DNA of 48,790 nucleotides, taken from the NCBI GenBank assembly GCA_035649275.1, contig DASRJW010000083.1, positions 1 through 48,790 of the forward strand, given 5' to 3'. Within the stretch, counting starts at the first letter, position 1, and every line of letters begins with the position of its first letter. The notes below the pieces were generated by a model, which was given only the letters and a program-made list of their open reading frames with translations, was not told where the DNA came from and searched no databases. This document shows, piece by piece, positions 19,000 to 27,187 of this stretch. Origin of the DNA: Candidatus Krumholzibacteriia bacterium. GTDB lineage: Bacteria > Krumholzibacteriota > Krumholzibacteriia > G020349025. A program made the position numbers and the translations under genes.

Positions 19000-19886
19000 G
19001 CACGGCACTGCAACGGCAGCAAGCGCGCGTCGGCTGGGCCTTCGTCAGCCCGGCGGTGCTCCTCATCGGCGTCTTCTTCTTCGTCCCCGTGCTGGCGGGC
19101 CTGTTGCTCAGCCTCACGGACTTCGACCTCTACGCCCTCGGCACGCCGGAGGTGGTGCGTTTCGTCGGTCTGCACAACTATGGCGCCACCTTGGCAGGCC
19201 AGGCCTTCTGGAACGCGCTGCGCAACACCTTGTACTTCGCCTTCGCCGGCGGGCCCCTGCTGGTGCTGGTGTCGCTCGGGGCAGCGCTGCTGTTGCACGC
19301 GAAGCTCGTCCGCGGTCGCACCTTTTTCCGCACCGTCTATTTCGCCCCTGTCGTGACCACGCTCGTCGCCGTCGCCATCGTCTGGCGCTACCTCTACCAC
19401 CCGCGTTACGGCCTCCTGAACCTGGTCCTCGGCTGGTTCGGCCTCGGCCCGGTGGACTGGCTCGGCGATCCGCACTGGTCCATGCCGGGGATCATCTTTC
19501 TGTCGGTGTGGAAGAACTTCGGCTACAGCATGCTGATCTTCATCGCCGGGTTGCAGAACATCCCGGAAGAGCGCTACGAGGCGGCAGCCATCGACGGCGC
19601 CGGGGCATGGCAGCGCTTCTGGCACGTGACCGTGCCCGGTCTGGCGCCGATCTCCCTCTTCGTCGGCGTCACCGCGATGATCAATGCCTTCCAGATCTTC
19701 ACCGAGCCCTACGTCATGACTCAGGGCGGACCGCTGCGGAGCACCACGAGTCTCGTCCTCCTCATGTACGAAGAGGGTTTCCGCTGGTGGCGCATGGGCG
19801 CAGCCGCGGCCATCGCCTTCCTCCTCTTCCTCGTGACCCTGGCGTGGACGTTGGTGCAGTTGCGCCTGCAACGGAGCAAGGGATGA
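18996..19886 (+). CDS. Sugar ABC transporter permease (MalF type)
   Basis: The 296-residue inner-membrane protein has six predicted transmembrane segments; the first is SPAVLLIGVFFFVPVLAGLL. The EAA loop that docks the ATPase is EAAAIDGAGAWQRFWHVTVP. These are hallmarks of the MalF/UgpA half of CUT1 importers. The ATG at 18996 overlaps the upstream stop (ATGA) and has an ideal AAGGAGG 6 bp before it. A short but real N-terminus without the extra MalF periplasmic domain is typical of UgpA-like members. Confidence 0.93.
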   Translation: MSTALQRQQARVGWAFVSPAVLLIGVFFFVPVLAGLLLSLTDFDLYALGTPEVVRFVGLHNYGATLAGQAFWNALRNTLYFAFAGGPLLVLVSLGAALLLHAKLVRGRTFFRTVYFAPVVTTLVAVAIVWRYLYHPRYGLLNLVLGWFGLGPVDWLGDPHWSMPGIIFLSVWKNFGYSMLIFIAGLQNIPEERYEAAAIDGAGAWQRFWHVTVPGLAPISLFVGVTAMINAFQIFTEPYVMTQGGPLRSTTSLVLLMYEEGFRWWRMGAAAAIAFLLFLVTLAWTLVQLRLQRSKG

Positions 19887-20707
19887 AACGCCGCACCGTG
19901 CAATCACTGGCGCTGCACACGGCGATTCTCCTGGGAGCCGCCGTCGCAGCGACGCCGCTCGTGTGGATGGTCTCCGCCTCGCTCATGCCGGCGGGGGACG
20001 CCAACAGCTTCCCGCCGCCCTTCCTGCCCCGGCGGGTGACCTTCGAGCACTACGTGACCATCCTCACCCGGCTCGATCTGGCGTGGAATTTCCTCAACAG
20101 CGCGATCGTCACGGTGACGGGAACGCTGCTCTCCGTCGTTTTCAATGGGCTCGCCGGTTATGCCTTCGCCAAGCTGGTGTTCCCTGGGCGCGAACGTCTC
20201 TTCCGCGGCCTGACTCTGGCCCTCGTCATCCCGGCGCAGGTGGGGATGCTGCCGCTCTTCCTGCTGCTGCGCGAGATGGGCGTCGTCAACACCTACGCCG
20301 GCGTCGTCGTGCCGTATCTGGCCAGCGTCTTCGGCATCTTCATGGTCCGGCAGTATGTCGTCGGCGTGCCCGACGATCTCCTGCACGCGGCTCGCGTGGA
20401 CGGCGCCGGGGAGTTTCAGCTCTTCACTCGTATCGTCGTCCCCGTCATCCAGCCCATTCTGGTGACGCTGGCGGCCTTCACCTTCCTCTCCGCCTGGAAC
20501 GATTTCATGTGGCCCCTCATCGTGTTGAGCGACGCACGCAACTACACGCTGCCCGTGGCGCTGGCGAACCTGGTAGGCGAGCACGTCCAGGACACGGAGC
20601 TGATGATGGCCGGTTCGGTGCTGACCATCCTTCCGGCGATGGTGGTGTTCCTGCTCTTCCAGCGCGCTTACGTGCGCGGCATCCTGGCGGGGAGCGTCAA
20701 AGGTTGA
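19883..20707 (+). CDS. Sugar ABC transporter permease (MalG type)
   Basis: The 274-residue protein has six predicted transmembrane segments and the EAA-type loop HAARVDGAGEFQLFTRIVVP, followed by the family motif AFTFLSAWNDFMWPLIVLSD. It pairs with the preceding MalF-type permease to form the translocation pore of the sugar importer. The start overlaps the upstream stop by four bases (ATGA), and the large glycosidase gene follows 10 bp later, so all five genes from 16220 probably form one transcript. Confidence 0.93.
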   Translation: MKRRTVQSLALHTAILLGAAVAATPLVWMVSASLMPAGDANSFPPPFLPRRVTFEHYVTILTRLDLAWNFLNSAIVTVTGTLLSVVFNGLAGYAFAKLVFPGRERLFRGLTLALVIPAQVGMLPLFLLLREMGVVNTYAGVVVPYLASVFGIFMVRQYVVGVPDDLLHAARVDGAGEFQLFTRIVVPVIQPILVTLAAFTFLSAWNDFMWPLIVLSDARNYTLPVALANLVGEHVQDTELMMAGSVLTILPAMVVFLLFQRAYVRGILAGSVKG

Positions 20708-20717
20708 GGCGAAGGTC

Positions 20718-23700
20718 ATGATGCTCCGTCGCAGGCGGGCTTCAGCTTCGTGGCTCGCCCTAAGTGTTGGCGTGACGGCGCTTGCGGCTGCCGAGCCACT
20801 GGAGCCACCCAGGGCGCTCGCCGGCCCGGACATCGAAACACCGCGAGAGGCAGTCGGAACTCCGGGGCCCGCATCGGTCCTCCTGGATGGATTCGAGTCC
20901 GCCGGGGCCTGGTCGGCCCACCCAGCCGATGGCGTCGATCTCGCGCTCGGCTCCGACGCCGGCGAGCGCGGACGCTGTCTGCGTCTCGACTTCGATTTCC
21001 ACGGCGGCGGCGGCTACGCCGTCGCGCGGCGGCAACTCGAACTCGATCTGCCCGAGAACTACGCCTTCACCTTCCGCTTGCGCGGTGCCGCGCCCTCCAA
21101 CCACCTGGAGTTCAAGCTCGTCGATGCGAGCGGCGACAATGTCTGGTGGTGCGTGCGGCGTGACGTCCGTTTCCCGGCCGAGTGGGAGACATTCACCATC
21201 AAGAAGCGGCACATCGGCTTCGCCTGGGGGCCCCTCGGGGGTGGTGAGATCCGTCACGTGGCGGCTCTCGAGTTCGCCATCACTGCTGGGAGTGGCGGGC
21301 GGGGCACGGTTTGGATCGACGAGCTCGAGCTCCGCGAGCTGCCGCCGCCCGGGGCGACGCCGCCGACGCCTGTCGCCAGCGCGTCGTCGCAGTTGCGTGG
21401 CCATGAGGCCGAGCACGCCATCGATGGCGATCTCGGCACGGATTGGGAAGCTGCGTCACGGGACAAGAGCCCGTGGCTCAGGCTCGATCTGCAAACGAGC
21501 CGCGAATACGGCGGTCTCGTCCTCGATTGGCAAGCAGGGCGACATGCTGTCGATTACGACCTCGAGGACTCCCAGGATGGAGCGACCTGGCGCACGCTGC
21601 GTTCCGTGCGCGGCGGCAACGGCGGCCGCGACCTTCTCTACCTTCCCGAGTCGGAGTCGCGGTACCTGCGCTTGCAGATCCGGCGCGGCGCGCAAAAGCG
21701 CACGGCGCTGCGCGAGATCGCCTTGCAACCTCTGGAGTGGGCGGCGACGCGGGCGGACTTCTTCTCGCTCCTGGCGCGCTCGGCGCGGCGCGGGACCTTT
21801 CCGCGCGGCATGAGCGGGGAGCAGGTCTACTGGTCCGTCGTCGGCATCGACCGCGATGAGCGCGAGGCCCTCCTCGGCGAAGATGGCGCCCTCGAGACCG
21901 GGCGTGGGGCTTTCTCCATCGAACCTTTCCTCTGGCACGGGGGGCGGCTCGTCACCTGGGCGGACGCGGCGATCGAGACCGCCCTGGAAGAGGACGCCTT
22001 GCCCATGCCCTCGGTGCGCTGGCGCGCCGGGGATCTCGCTCTGGAAGTGAAAGCCTTCGGCACGGGTGAGCCGGGAGAGAGCGCCGTCGTCGTGCGCTAC
22101 CGCGTGCGCAACCTCGGCGGCAAGCCCTCCCGGGTGACGCTCTTCCTGGCACTGCGTCCGTTCCAGGTGAATCCGCCCTCGCAGCTTCTCAACCTCGCGG
22201 GTGGCGTGGCACCCATCCGTTCCCTCGCCTTCGCCGGCGAGCGTGTCACGGTGAACGAGGAGCGCCAGGTGTTCGCCCTCACGCGTCCCTCGGGTTCCGG
22301 GGCGGTGCACTTCGACGGCGGCGACATCGTCGCCGATTACCTGCACGCCGGACGGCTGCCCGCTTCGCCCACAGTGGTGGACGACTTCGAAGCCGCCTCC
22401 GGCGCCTTCGCTTTCCTCCTCGATCTCGCTCCTGGAGAAGAACGGGAGACGAGCCTTCTCGTGCCGTTGTACCCCGATGCGGCGCCACTCCTCGACGCCG
22501 AGGATGTGTCGCGCCTCGCCGCGGACCGAGTAGCGTCGGCGGCATGGGTCGCGGAGCAGTACGAAAGGAATCGCGCCGCATGGCGCGAGCTTCTCGGCCG
22601 CACGGTGATCGAGGTTCCCGATCCGGCGGTGAACCAATCGCTCCGCGCGCAGCTCGGCTGGATCCTGGTGAATCGCGCCGGCCCGGCCCTGCAGCCGGGC
22701 ACACGGGCCTATGCCCGCTCTTGGATCCGTGACGGCGCCCTCACCTCGTCGGCGCTCCTCCGGCTCGGCCACGCCGACGCGGCGCGCGACTTCCTAGAAT
22801 GGTTCGCGACGCATCAATACGCCAACGGCAAGGTGCCCTGCGTCGTGGACGCGCGTGGCGCCGACCCCACGCCCGAGCACGACAGCACCGGGGAGTTCCT
22901 CTTCCTCGTGGCCGAGGTCTACCGCTACACCGGGGATCGGGCCCTTGCCGAGCGTCTCTGGCCCCGCGTCCAATCCGGCGCCGCGTACCTCGATTCGCTG
23001 CGCCAGCTACGCCGGACCGCTGCCTATCGCACGCCAGAGAACAGGCAGTTTTTCGGTCTCCTGCCGCCGTCCATCAGCCACGAAGGTTACTCGGCGAAGC
23101 CGATGCACTCCTACTGGGATGACTTCTGGGCGGTGCGCGGTTGGCGCGACGTCGTCTTCCTCGCGAAAACGTTGGGGCGAACGGCCGAGGCCAAGCGCCT
23201 GACGGCGCGACGCGACCAGTTCGAGAGCGACGTGGCGGCCTCGGTACGCGCGGCGCTCGTGCACCACGGCATCGATTTCGTCCCGGGCTGCGCCGATCTG
23301 GGCGACTTCGACGCCACCTCGACGACGATCCTGCTCTCGCCCGTGCAAGGGCAGCGTCTCGTTCCGGAAGCGGCGCTCCGCCGCACCTTCGAAGAGTACG
23401 AAAGTAACTTCCGCGCTCGCCTGAACGGCGAACCGTGGGACGCCTTCACACCCTACGAGGTGCGCAACATCGGCGCCTTCGTGCGCCTCGGCTGGCGCGA
23501 GCGTGCCGCCGCCCTGCTGCCCTTCTTCCTGGACTCGCAGCGCCCGCCGGCCTGGCGGCAGTGGCCCGAGGTGGTGTGGCGCGACGAGCGCGCGCCGCAC
23601 TTCCTCGGCGACCTGCCCCACGGCTGGGTGGCATCCGATTTCTTGCGCTCGGTCCTCGATATGCTGGCTTATGAGCGCGAGGCGGATGCTTCGCTCGTCG

Positions 23701-23984
23701 TCGCCGCCGGTGTGCCGGTGGAGTGGCTCCGCGCCCCGGGGGTCATGGTGCGCAACTTGAGGACACCCTACGGGGAGCTCAGCTACACGCTCCTCGAGGA
23801 CGGCGAAACCATCACGATGCGCATCGAAGCCGGACTAGTAGTGCCACCGGGGGGTGTGGTCGTGCGCCCCCCGCTTCCGTGGCCACTCCGCGCCGCGAGC
23901 CTCGACGGAGCACCGGTCCGCTCGAAAGCCGACGGCGAAATCGTGCTTCGCCGTCTTCCCGCCACGGTCGTCTTCCGGCGCTGA
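20718..23984 (+). CDS. Large exported glycosidase-like protein: carbohydrate-binding, F5/8C and six-hairpin domains, unclassified
   Basis: The 1088-residue product has a signal peptide (about 1-26). Residues 50-210 resemble a CBM11/galactose-binding-like sandwich (LLDGFESAGAWSAHP ... WIDELELRELP). Residues about 215-335 form an F5/8 type C (discoidin/CBM32-like) domain (ASSQLRGHEAEHAIDGDLGT). A beta-supersandwich (350-620) precedes an all-helical six-hairpin (alpha/alpha) barrel (640-1000) with candidate acidic motifs YARSWIRDGALTSSALL, TPEHDSTGEFLFLVAEVY, MHSYWDDFWAVRGW and FTPYEVRN, and a C-terminal beta domain. This layout is shared by GH15, GH63, GH94 and related inverting enzymes, but I do not recognise the family. 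It closes the importer operon (10-bp gap, GAAGG 5-8 bp before two adjacent ATGs), so it probably acts on the same glucan or its side groups outside the cytoplasm. Exact activity is unknown. Confidence 0.75.
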   Translation: MMLRRRRASASWLALSVGVTALAAAEPLEPPRALAGPDIETPREAVGTPGPASVLLDGFESAGAWSAHPADGVDLALGSDAGERGRCLRLDFDFHGGGGYAVARRQLELDLPENYAFTFRLRGAAPSNHLEFKLVDASGDNVWWCVRRDVRFPAEWETFTIKKRHIGFAWGPLGGGEIRHVAALEFAITAGSGGRGTVWIDELELRELPPPGATPPTPVASASSQLRGHEAEHAIDGDLGTDWEAASRDKSPWLRLDLQTSREYGGLVLDWQAGRHAVDYDLEDSQDGATWRTLRSVRGGNGGRDLLYLPESESRYLRLQIRRGAQKRTALREIALQPLEWAATRADFFSLLARSARRGTFPRGMSGEQVYWSVVGIDRDEREALLGEDGALETGRGAFSIEPFLWHGGRLVTWADAAIETALEEDALPMPSVRWRAGDLALEVKAFGTGEPGESAVVVRYRVRNLGGKPSRVTLFLALRPFQVNPPSQLLNLAGGVAPIRSLAFAGERVTVNEERQVFALTRPSGSGAVHFDGGDIVADYLHAGRLPASPTVVDDFEAASGAFAFLLDLAPGEERETSLLVPLYPDAAPLLDAEDVSRLAADRVASAAWVAEQYERNRAAWRELLGRTVIEVPDPAVNQSLRAQLGWILVNRAGPALQPGTRAYARSWIRDGALTSSALLRLGHADAARDFLEWFATHQYANGKVPCVVDARGADPTPEHDSTGEFLFLVAEVYRYTGDRALAERLWPRVQSGAAYLDSLRQLRRTAAYRTPENRQFFGLLPPSISHEGYSAKPMHSYWDDFWAVRGWRDVVFLAKTLGRTAEAKRLTARRDQFESDVAASVRAALVHHGIDFVPGCADLGDFDATSTTILLSPVQGQRLVPEAALRRTFEEYESNFRARLNGEPWDAFTPYEVRNIGAFVRLGWRERAAALLPFFLDSQRPPAWRQWPEVVWRDERAPHFLGDLPHGWVASDFLRSVLDMLAYEREADASLVVAAGVPVEWLRAPGVMVRNLRTPYGELSYTLLEDGETITMRIEAGLVVPPGGVVVRPPLPWPLRAASLDGAPVRSKADGEIVLRRLPATVVFRR

Positions 23985-23986
23985 TC

Positions 23987-24059
23987 GCGACAAGCGGGCC
24001 GGTGCTTGGCCAGGGCATTCTCACACCTTGTCGCAAAGCCGGCTCCGTTCACGGCTTTG
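23987..24059. terminator. Paired inverted repeats between convergent genes
   Basis: Two perfect 8-bp inverted repeats nest here: GCGACAAG (23987-23994) with CTTGTCGC (24027-24034), and CAAAGCCG (24034-24041) with CGGCTTTG (24052-24059). The second crosses the stop of the minus-strand gene. They probably form a bidirectional terminator for the two convergent transcripts. Confidence 0.5.
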
Positions 24060-25281
24060 TGGTGAACATGTATTCATTAGAGTGGGCATCTCCATACTCT
24101 GATTCGAGGGCAGTGCGATGGATTGGTGTCAACATGTCATCCAGAGATGAGAGCGGGAACAGCTGGTAAACATTCCAGGCGCACGCAGACCCAGCCGGCA
24201 GACCGAGACCGTATACACTCAGATCAGCCATCCGAATACTCGTACCGTGGAGGAAGAGCACGAAATCACTCTTGCCGTAAATGTTGATGGCCACGAGGTA
24301 AGGACCCGTTCCTCCTCCCTCCGTCCAGCGAAAGACTGTCGAGTCATCGACATTCGACGCCCCCTGCGGTGGTTCGACGATCTGCGGTGCAGCGGGAAGC
24401 TCGAGAACGATTCCGGCCGCAGGGGGTGTGATGGCATTCCGGTGCAGGATGGTGTGGTGTCCTCCCAGGGAGGCGAATGCCTCAATTTCGAAAACGGCAT
24501 CCTGGACGACGGGTAGGATGTACTCGAAGGACGATCCGGGAACCGCGCGCCGAGACTGGGAAAAGAGCCAGAATGACTCGACGCCGAGGCGCATGCGGAG
24601 ACCGATCGATTGGAGCTCGTAGCCGCTGGGAATCGTCACGGTACCGCTGCACTGGGCCTGCAGAGGATCGGTGAACTCCGCTATGGCGAATTCCTGGACA
24701 ATGGACGAGCCCGCGGTGAGGACCAAATCTCGGCTGGCGAAACCATCGTACTCTGCCGGTAGCCCATCGGCTCCCACCGGCCAGCGGAACACGTACAACG
24801 TGCCCGAGACAGTCGGGCCGGGAGCATACCAGCCAATTGTCTGCTGGAATGAGCCGTCGTCGGGATTCGCCGTGGCCGCAGGAGTGAGGCTCGGTGCGAA
24901 ATAAAGGCGCGTCGTCTTGCCCGGTGCTGGAGGCACGGTTCCTCTGATCGTGGCCGAGCTCCAAGGACTGATCCTGAATGGGACCCGGAAGAATGGGTCT
25001 CGACGTGTGATCCCGGCGTAGAAGCGGGCCTCGGTGGAGTCGAAGAGCAGAGCCACATCGTAGGTGGAAGCGACCTTCTCGACACGGAACGACCCTTCCG
25101 CATCGCTGGTCACCGTGGAATTGTCGCCGACGAGAACGATGACGCCAGGGACCGGTTGACCATCGGTGTCTTCGATCCTGCCCTGGATGGGCGTCAGTGG
25201 AGGTGGCGTGATCGGGTCATCCCCGCAGCCGCCGAGGGGCGCGATGCAGCCACAAACGAAACAGGCGAGGAGGCTTTTCAT
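24049..25281 (-). CDS. Hypothetical lipoprotein with N-terminal carboxypeptidase-regulatory-like domain
   Basis: The 410-residue product carries a lipoprotein signal with lipobox LGGC (Cys19). Residues about 30-105 match a carboxypeptidase-regulatory-like/CarboxypepD_reg beta-sandwich: GRIEDTDGQPVPGVIVLVG followed by TSDAEGSFRVEKV. The remainder is predicted beta-rich, with a fibronectin-like stretch late in the protein (PQIVEPPQGASNVDDSTVF RWTEG). No enzymatic motif is seen. It is probably surface-attached. The sequence is somewhat lower in GC than the neighbouring sugar genes, and it interrupts the glycan locus between two convergent blocks, so it may be a later insertion. I do not recognise a specific function. 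Confidence 0.75.
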   Translation of the reverse strand: MKSLLACFVCGCIAPLGGCGDDPITPPPLTPIQGRIEDTDGQPVPGVIVLVGDNSTVTSDAEGSFRVEKVASTYDVALLFDSTEARFYAGITRRDPFFRVPFRISPWSSATIRGTVPPAPGKTTRLYFAPSLTPAATANPDDGSFQQTIGWYAPGPTVSGTLYVFRWPVGADGLPAEYDGFASRDLVLTAGSSIVQEFAIAEFTDPLQAQCSGTVTIPSGYELQSIGLRMRLGVESFWLFSQSRRAVPGSSFEYILPVVQDAVFEIEAFASLGGHHTILHRNAITPPAAGIVLELPAAPQIVEPPQGASNVDDSTVFRWTEGGGTGPYLVAINIYGKSDFVLFLHGTSIRMADLSVYGLGLPAGSACAWNVYQLFPLSSLDDMLTPIHRTALESEYGDAHSNEYMFTTKP

Positions 25282-25477
25282 GTCGGACCTGCTGGGATCC
25301 CGTCGGGCAAGCTGCCGACGAGCGTATCACTCGCCTGGCGGACCGTTCAATAGCTGGGCGACGTCTCTTCCATGACATGTCGTTGCTGGCCCTTTGATGA
25401 GTGGATTGGCTCCGATAGGCACGATTCTTCCTGTAGAAGTCGAACATGCGGCTCATTTGTGGGTCCAACGAGGCTCG

Positions 25478-25527
25478 GTGCACGAAACGAGTGCACTATC
25501 CCGAAGCAGTGCACTGTGCCAGTGCAT
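25478..25527. promoter_or_regulatory. Cluster of GTGCAC palindromes
   Basis: GTGCAC, itself a palindrome, occurs at 25478, 25491 and 25509, and GTGCAT at 25522. The start-to-start distances are 13, 18 and 13 bp, a symmetric pattern. Such phased copies suggest a multimeric regulator site, perhaps for the lipoprotein gene about 200 bp away. No protein can be assigned. Confidence 0.35.
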
Positions 25528-25553
25528 GCGCCACCGGCCTCAAGCCTCCCAGC

Positions 25554-25815
25554 CACCTCTCACTGTTCTCCATCGGCTGGAACGGCGCGAGGCCGTGCCA
25601 GAACCCTCGGCGTTTTCCGCTGACAGAGTCGAGGTCCGCCTGTCGCACCTCTCATCGTTCTCCATCGGTGGGAACAACGCTAGGCCGTGCCAGAACTCTC
25701 GGCGTTTTCCGCTGGCAGAGTCGAGGTCCGCCGGGCACACCTCTCAGTGTTCTCCATCGCGGGAACGACGCAAGGTCGTGCCAGAGCTCTTGGCGTTTTC
25801 CGGCGAAGGCGAGCA
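25554..25815. repeat. Three imperfect 92-bp tandem repeats
   Basis: Copies begin with CACCTCTCA at 25554, 25646 and 25738, exactly 92 bp apart; the third stops after about 78 bp. Each carries GTTCTCCATCG, GCCGTGCCAGA and GGCGTTTTCCG in the same order. In the second copy TGCCAG and CTGGCA can pair as a 6-bp stem around GGCGTTTTCCG. There are no unique spacers between copies, so it is not a CRISPR. The end lies only 7 bp from the stop of the GH1 gene. Confidence 0.85.
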
Positions 25816-25822
25816 CGTATCC

Positions 25823-27187
25823 TCAGGCGCCGAGGATCGCGCCGCGGGAGCGGATGACGTCCCGGTAGAAGTGGGCGCTCGCCTTGGGTGTGCGTTTCTG
25901 CGTCGTGAAGTCGACATGGACGATGCCGAAGCGCTTGGTGAAGCCCCAGGTCCATTCCAGGTTGTCGAGGAGGGACCAGACGAAGTAGCCGCGTAAGTCG
26001 ACGCCGCGCTGTCGGGCGGCGAGTGCCGCTTGCAGGTGCGTGCGCAGGTATTCCACGCGCAAAGGATCCTCGACGGGCTCACCCGTTGCCACCGCCGGGT
26101 CGGGGAAACAGGCGCCGTTCTCGGTGACGTAGAGCGGCACGTCGCCGTAGCGTTCCTTCACCCAGCACAGAGTGCGCGTCAAACTCTCCGGGTGCACCTC
26201 CCAGTCGAGGTCGGTGTAGAGAGCATCCGGCTGGCGCACCTTGCTCGCTTGCAGCATGCCTCCTTGCGGGTCGTGCTGCACGACACCTCTCGTGTAGTAA
26301 TTGATGCCGAGGAAGTCGATGGGTGTGCCGATGAGGTCGAAGTCCCGGGACGGGAACTGCGGCCAGGCTTTCCCGAAGAGACGCCGGTACTCCTCGGGGT
26401 AGTGGCCGAAGAAGAGCGCGTCCAAGAACTGCCGGTTCATGTAGGCGTCGTCACGTGTGGCTGCTTCGCAATCTGCGGCCGAGTCGGTGGCGGGATCCTT
26501 CGGTTCCAGGTTGACCACGAGGCCGATGCGACCCGTGCCGTCGCTCCGGAACGCCTGCACCGCGGTGCCGTGGGCGCGCAGCAAGTTGTGCGACACCTGC
26601 GGCAGGGCATAGCGCTCGCGGCGCCCGGGAGCGTGCACGCCGTGCAAGTAGCCCGCATCGAGCACGACCCACGGCTCGTTGAGCGTGGTCCAGAGCGGCA
26701 CGCGATCGCCGAGGGCGCGAAAGACGACGTGGGCGTAATCACCGAACCAGCCAGCGCTGTCCGGGTTGAGCCAGCCGCCGCGCTCGTCGAGCGCCGCGGG
26801 CATGTCCCAATGGTAGAGGGTGACGCAGGGTTGGATGCCGTGGCCGAGGAGCTCGTCCACGAGACGGCCGTAGAAGTCTAGCCCGGCGGGGTTCACCTTC
26901 CCGCGCCCTTCGGGAAGGATGCGAGTCCAGGCGATGCTGCAGCGATAGGCTCGCAGGCCGAGTTCGCGCATGAGCGCCACGTCGTCGCGGAAACGGCGGT
27001 AGTGGTCGCAGGCGACGTCGCCCGTGGCGCTGCCGTGCATGCGACCGGGAGTGTGGGCGAAGCGATGCCAGTTGCTCACTCCCGCGCCATCGGCCAGAGG
27101 TGAGCCCTCCACCTGGTAGGCCGAGGTCGCTGCGCCCCAGAGGAAATCGGCGGGGAAGAGAGCAGAGGGAGAGGTCGGCGAGCTCAC
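25823..27187 (-). CDS. GH1 beta-glucosidase
   Basis: The 454-residue cytoplasmic enzyme has the full GH1 (beta/alpha)8 sequence: N-terminal FPADFLWGAATSAYQVEG, acid/base Glu171 in TTLNEPW, nucleophile Glu356 in YVTENGA, and C-terminal GYFVWSLLDNLEW. It hydrolyses terminal beta-glucosyl residues with retention. There is no signal peptide. The GTG start at 27187 overlaps the stop of the GH94 gene (GTGA) and has GGAGG 6 bp upstream, so the two are translationally coupled. That pairing suggests it splits the sophorose or short beta-1,2-gluco-oligosaccharides that the phosphorylase leaves; in the comparable Listeria operon this role belongs to a GH3 enzyme. A longer in-frame reading frame upstream lies inside the GH94 gene and is not real. 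Confidence 0.95.
   Translation of the reverse strand: MSSPTSPSALFPADFLWGAATSAYQVEGSPLADGAGVSNWHRFAHTPGRMHGSATGDVACDHYRRFRDDVALMRELGLRAYRCSIAWTRILPEGRGKVNPAGLDFYGRLVDELLGHGIQPCVTLYHWDMPAALDERGGWLNPDSAGWFGDYAHVVFRALGDRVPLWTTLNEPWVVLDAGYLHGVHAPGRRERYALPQVSHNLLRAHGTAVQAFRSDGTGRIGLVVNLEPKDPATDSAADCEAATRDDAYMNRQFLDALFFGHYPEEYRRLFGKAWPQFPSRDFDLIGTPIDFLGINYYTRGVVQHDPQGGMLQASKVRQPDALYTDLDWEVHPESLTRTLCWVKERYGDVPLYVTENGACFPDPAVATGEPVEDPLRVEYLRTHLQAALAARQRGVDLRGYFVWSLLDNLEWTWGFTKRFGIVHVDFTTQKRTPKASAHFYRDVIRSRGAILGA

Larger units (their letters stand above)
25282..25822. other. 541-bp intergenic region holding GTGCAC cluster and 92-bp tandem repeats
   Basis: This gap separates the 5' end of the lipoprotein gene from the 3' end of the GH1 gene. 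Its right half is the tandem repeat listed separately, its middle holds four GTGCA-type hexamers, and the left part has a small inverted repeat (GTCGG/CCGAC at 25302-25319) in the lipoprotein leader. Short open frames across the repeats change frame between copies because 92 is not a multiple of three, so they are not credible genes. Confidence 0.6.

Noticed and set aside
25554-25815. CRISPR array
   Set aside because: The 92-bp units abut directly with no unique spacers, the copies are imperfect throughout, and no cas genes are present.
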